The notes below the pieces were generated by a model that was not told the origin of the DNA, ran no database searches, and saw only the letters and a list, made by a program, of their open reading frames with translations. From Burkholderia paludis (lineage in GTDB: Bacteria > Pseudomonadota > Gammaproteobacteria > Burkholderiales > Burkholderiaceae), in NCBI RefSeq assembly GCF_000732615.1, contig NZ_JPGL01000055.1:1-64000 (forward strand): DNA of 64,000 nucleotides, written 5' to 3'. Positions 62,972-64,000 of the stretch are shown piece after piece; the first letter of the stretch is position 1, and each line of letters starts with the position of its first letter. A program made the position numbers and the translations under genes.

Positions 62972-63397
62972 ATGAAGAAACAAGAAGCTTCGGCAGCGTT
63001 GATTTCGGCGTTGGCGAGCGCTTCTACGCTGGTCCACGATGTTCCGCCATCCGGAATCACGTTCAGCTCACGGATTCAGCGTTTTCATCAACAACTTGAT
63101 GCCATCGAGGGGTTGAATTCGCGCCCCAATGTGTCGGCATCGACTGGAGAAAAGATATCGGCGCCCGGTATCACGAGACTGCCGCTCGATAATCTATTTT
63201 TTCCGATCGAGGCGATCGAGCTGGAAGGCAAGGCGTTTAAATGGATCGCATGTCTTCTTCCAACAGTCGTGAGAAAGCGCAAACCGACTCGGTCGCGCCT
63301 GATATGCGTATGTCCGGATTTGTTTGACAGACGAGGCGCAGATCTCTCGCGGCATCTTCGCGTCGTTTCCGAATTCATTTTCAGTTTCTCCCCATGA
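62972..63397 (+). CDS. Hypothetical protein coupled to the Rhs-like gene
   Basis: A 141-residue protein of unknown family, starting MKKQEASAALISALASASTLV. It is predicted soluble, with a short hydrophobic patch (LFFPIEAIELEGKAFKWIACLLPTVV) and a basic C-terminal part (RKRKPTRSR). Its TGA overlaps the next ATG (ATGA at 63394-63397), and the next gene has no ribosome-binding site, so the two are translationally coupled. An accessory or chaperone role for the Rhs-like protein would fit, but it does not resemble Eag/DUF1795 chaperones to my eye. Composition is lower in GC than the core chromosome. Confidence 0.55.
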   Translation: MKKQEASAALISALASASTLVHDVPPSGITFSSRIQRFHQQLDAIEGLNSRPNVSASTGEKISAPGITRLPLDNLFFPIEAIELEGKAFKWIACLLPTVVRKRKPTRSRLICVCPDLFDRRGADLSRHLRVVSEFIFSFSP

Positions 63398-64000
63398 CCG
63401 CATCTTCGACCGTAGCTGCTACTCGCCCGGTGCAGTTGGCCGTTGCGCCGCTTAACACCATTCATCCGGAAGACATTGCTGCCGCCTCGCGCAAATTCGA
63501 TCAGTGGCTGCAACAGATCAGCGGCGGCGTCGTGACGCTGGAGCGGCTTAGTAATGCTGCGCAGGGTCTGCCGGTCGTCGGTAACGTCATCGCTCTGGTC
63601 AGCGTGGCGCTGGACCTGAAGGCGTTGCACGACAAGCCATCCGCCGACGCGATGGACTGGGTGAACATCGGCATCGACATGATCGGGATCATTCCGGTGC
63701 CCTCAACGTTGGCGGCAGCGCGCATGGCCCTCAGACCGATGCTGGTGGAGGCGCGTCGCGAGTTGGCAGTCGAATTGAAAGCGATGGCGAAGCATGGCGA
63801 GAAAGTCCAGACCCACGATGCCCTGGTCAATCTGCTTACCGCGCATCTGAATGCGGCCATTGTTGGGGAACTGGAGACGTTCGTCCAGGGAGCGCAGGTC
63901 CGCCTGGATAGCATGCTCAAGGACGCGGGCGAGCTGCTGGAAAAAATGCTGCTGGACATGGCGGCTGGCATGAAGAAGGCAGTGCTGGACACGCTCAATG
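63394..64000 (+). CDS. N terminus of an Rhs-like polymorphic toxin (partial)
   Basis: Open to the window end (202 codons). The N-terminal region has two hydrophobic segments, LPVVGNVIALVSVALDLKAL (about residues 59-78) and WVNIGIDMIGIIPVPSTLAAARMALRP (about 88-114), followed by a long amphipathic helical stretch (VEARRELAVELKAMAKHG; LDSMLKDAGELLEKMLLDMAAGMKKAVLD). This arrangement resembles the membrane-spanning N-terminal domains of Burkholderia Rhs/PAAR effectors delivered by type VI secretion. The toxin domain would lie beyond the window. Assignment is by pattern memory, so it is tentative. Confidence 0.62.
   Translation, partial: MTASSTVAATRPVQLAVAPLNTIHPEDIAAASRKFDQWLQQISGGVVTLERLSNAAQGLPVVGNVIALVSVALDLKALHDKPSADAMDWVNIGIDMIGIIPVPSTLAAARMALRPMLVEARRELAVELKAMAKHGEKVQTHDALVNLLTAHLNAAIVGELETFVQGAQVRLDSMLKDAGELLEKMLLDMAAGMKKAVLDTLN

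Noticed and set aside
62972..63397. Reading the 141-residue protein as an Eag/DUF1795 chaperone
   Set aside because: Position before an Rhs-like gene invites this, but I cannot see the family sequence pattern, so no function is assigned.

Overview
The window looks like chromosomal DNA of a Burkholderia-type betaproteobacterium, probably of the cepacia complex. The supporting evidence is very high GC with strong G/C bias at third codon positions, the recC-recB-recD order, an MdtABC pump, a TPP-riboswitch thiC, a Fur-type iron ABC system, and protein sequences of Burkholderia style. This is a judgement from sequence features and no database search was possible.

Layout. 1-9.6 kb: a VOC-fold protein, then the mdtA-mdtB-mdtC RND efflux operon (minus strand) with an IclR regulator upstream. 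9.6-16.8 kb: a candidate small RNA ending in two hairpin/U-run elements, a Tat-exported PhoX/DUF839 protein, an ammonium transporter with a sigma-54 type promoter, small membrane and lipoprotein genes, an Rrf2 regulator and an oxidoreductase that share a 19-bp operator, and an Lrp-type regulator. 16.8-24.8 kb: an iron(III) ABC importer (fbpABC-like) with a Fur-box promoter, a 53-residue membrane protein, a ProY-type permease behind an 18-bp GntR/HutC-like palindrome, and a FUSC-family membrane protein. 25-34.8 kb: recC-recB-recD-arfB, translationally coupled through ATGA overlaps; RecD carries a long disordered insertion with a clamp-binding-like motif. 34.8-40.7 kb: an EAL phosphodiesterase, a drug/metabolite transporter, two small lipoproteins and thiC. 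40.9-47.5 kb: a methionine-rich MXKDX peptide with a cytochrome b and a molybdopterin (MsrP/YedY-like) enzyme, a chemoreceptor, and EamA and MFS transporters. 47.6-53.5 kb: a LacI-ABC importer-GpdQ-like phosphodiesterase operon. 53.7-60.3 kb: a TetR regulator divergent from a five-gene catabolic operon (SDR, saccharopine-dehydrogenase-like reductase, acyl-CoA synthetase, MetA-type outer membrane protein, SCPx-type thiolase).

60.3-64 kb changes character. A tRNA-Leu(UAA) gene is split by a 248-nt group I intron whose core closely resembles the Azoarcus tRNA-Ile intron. Directly downstream lies a broken P4-type integrase, then about 1.3 kb of poorly coding DNA that becomes AT-rich, and finally two overlapping genes. 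The second of these is the start of an Rhs-like polymorphic toxin that runs off the window end. This is most simply read as the edge of a decayed tRNA-borne genomic island carrying a contact-dependent or type VI effector locus.

The loci most worth following are the intron-containing tRNA with its island, the methionine-rich peptide/methionine sulfoxide repair trio, the GpdQ-ABC operon, the RecD insertion, the catabolic operon and the candidate small RNA.
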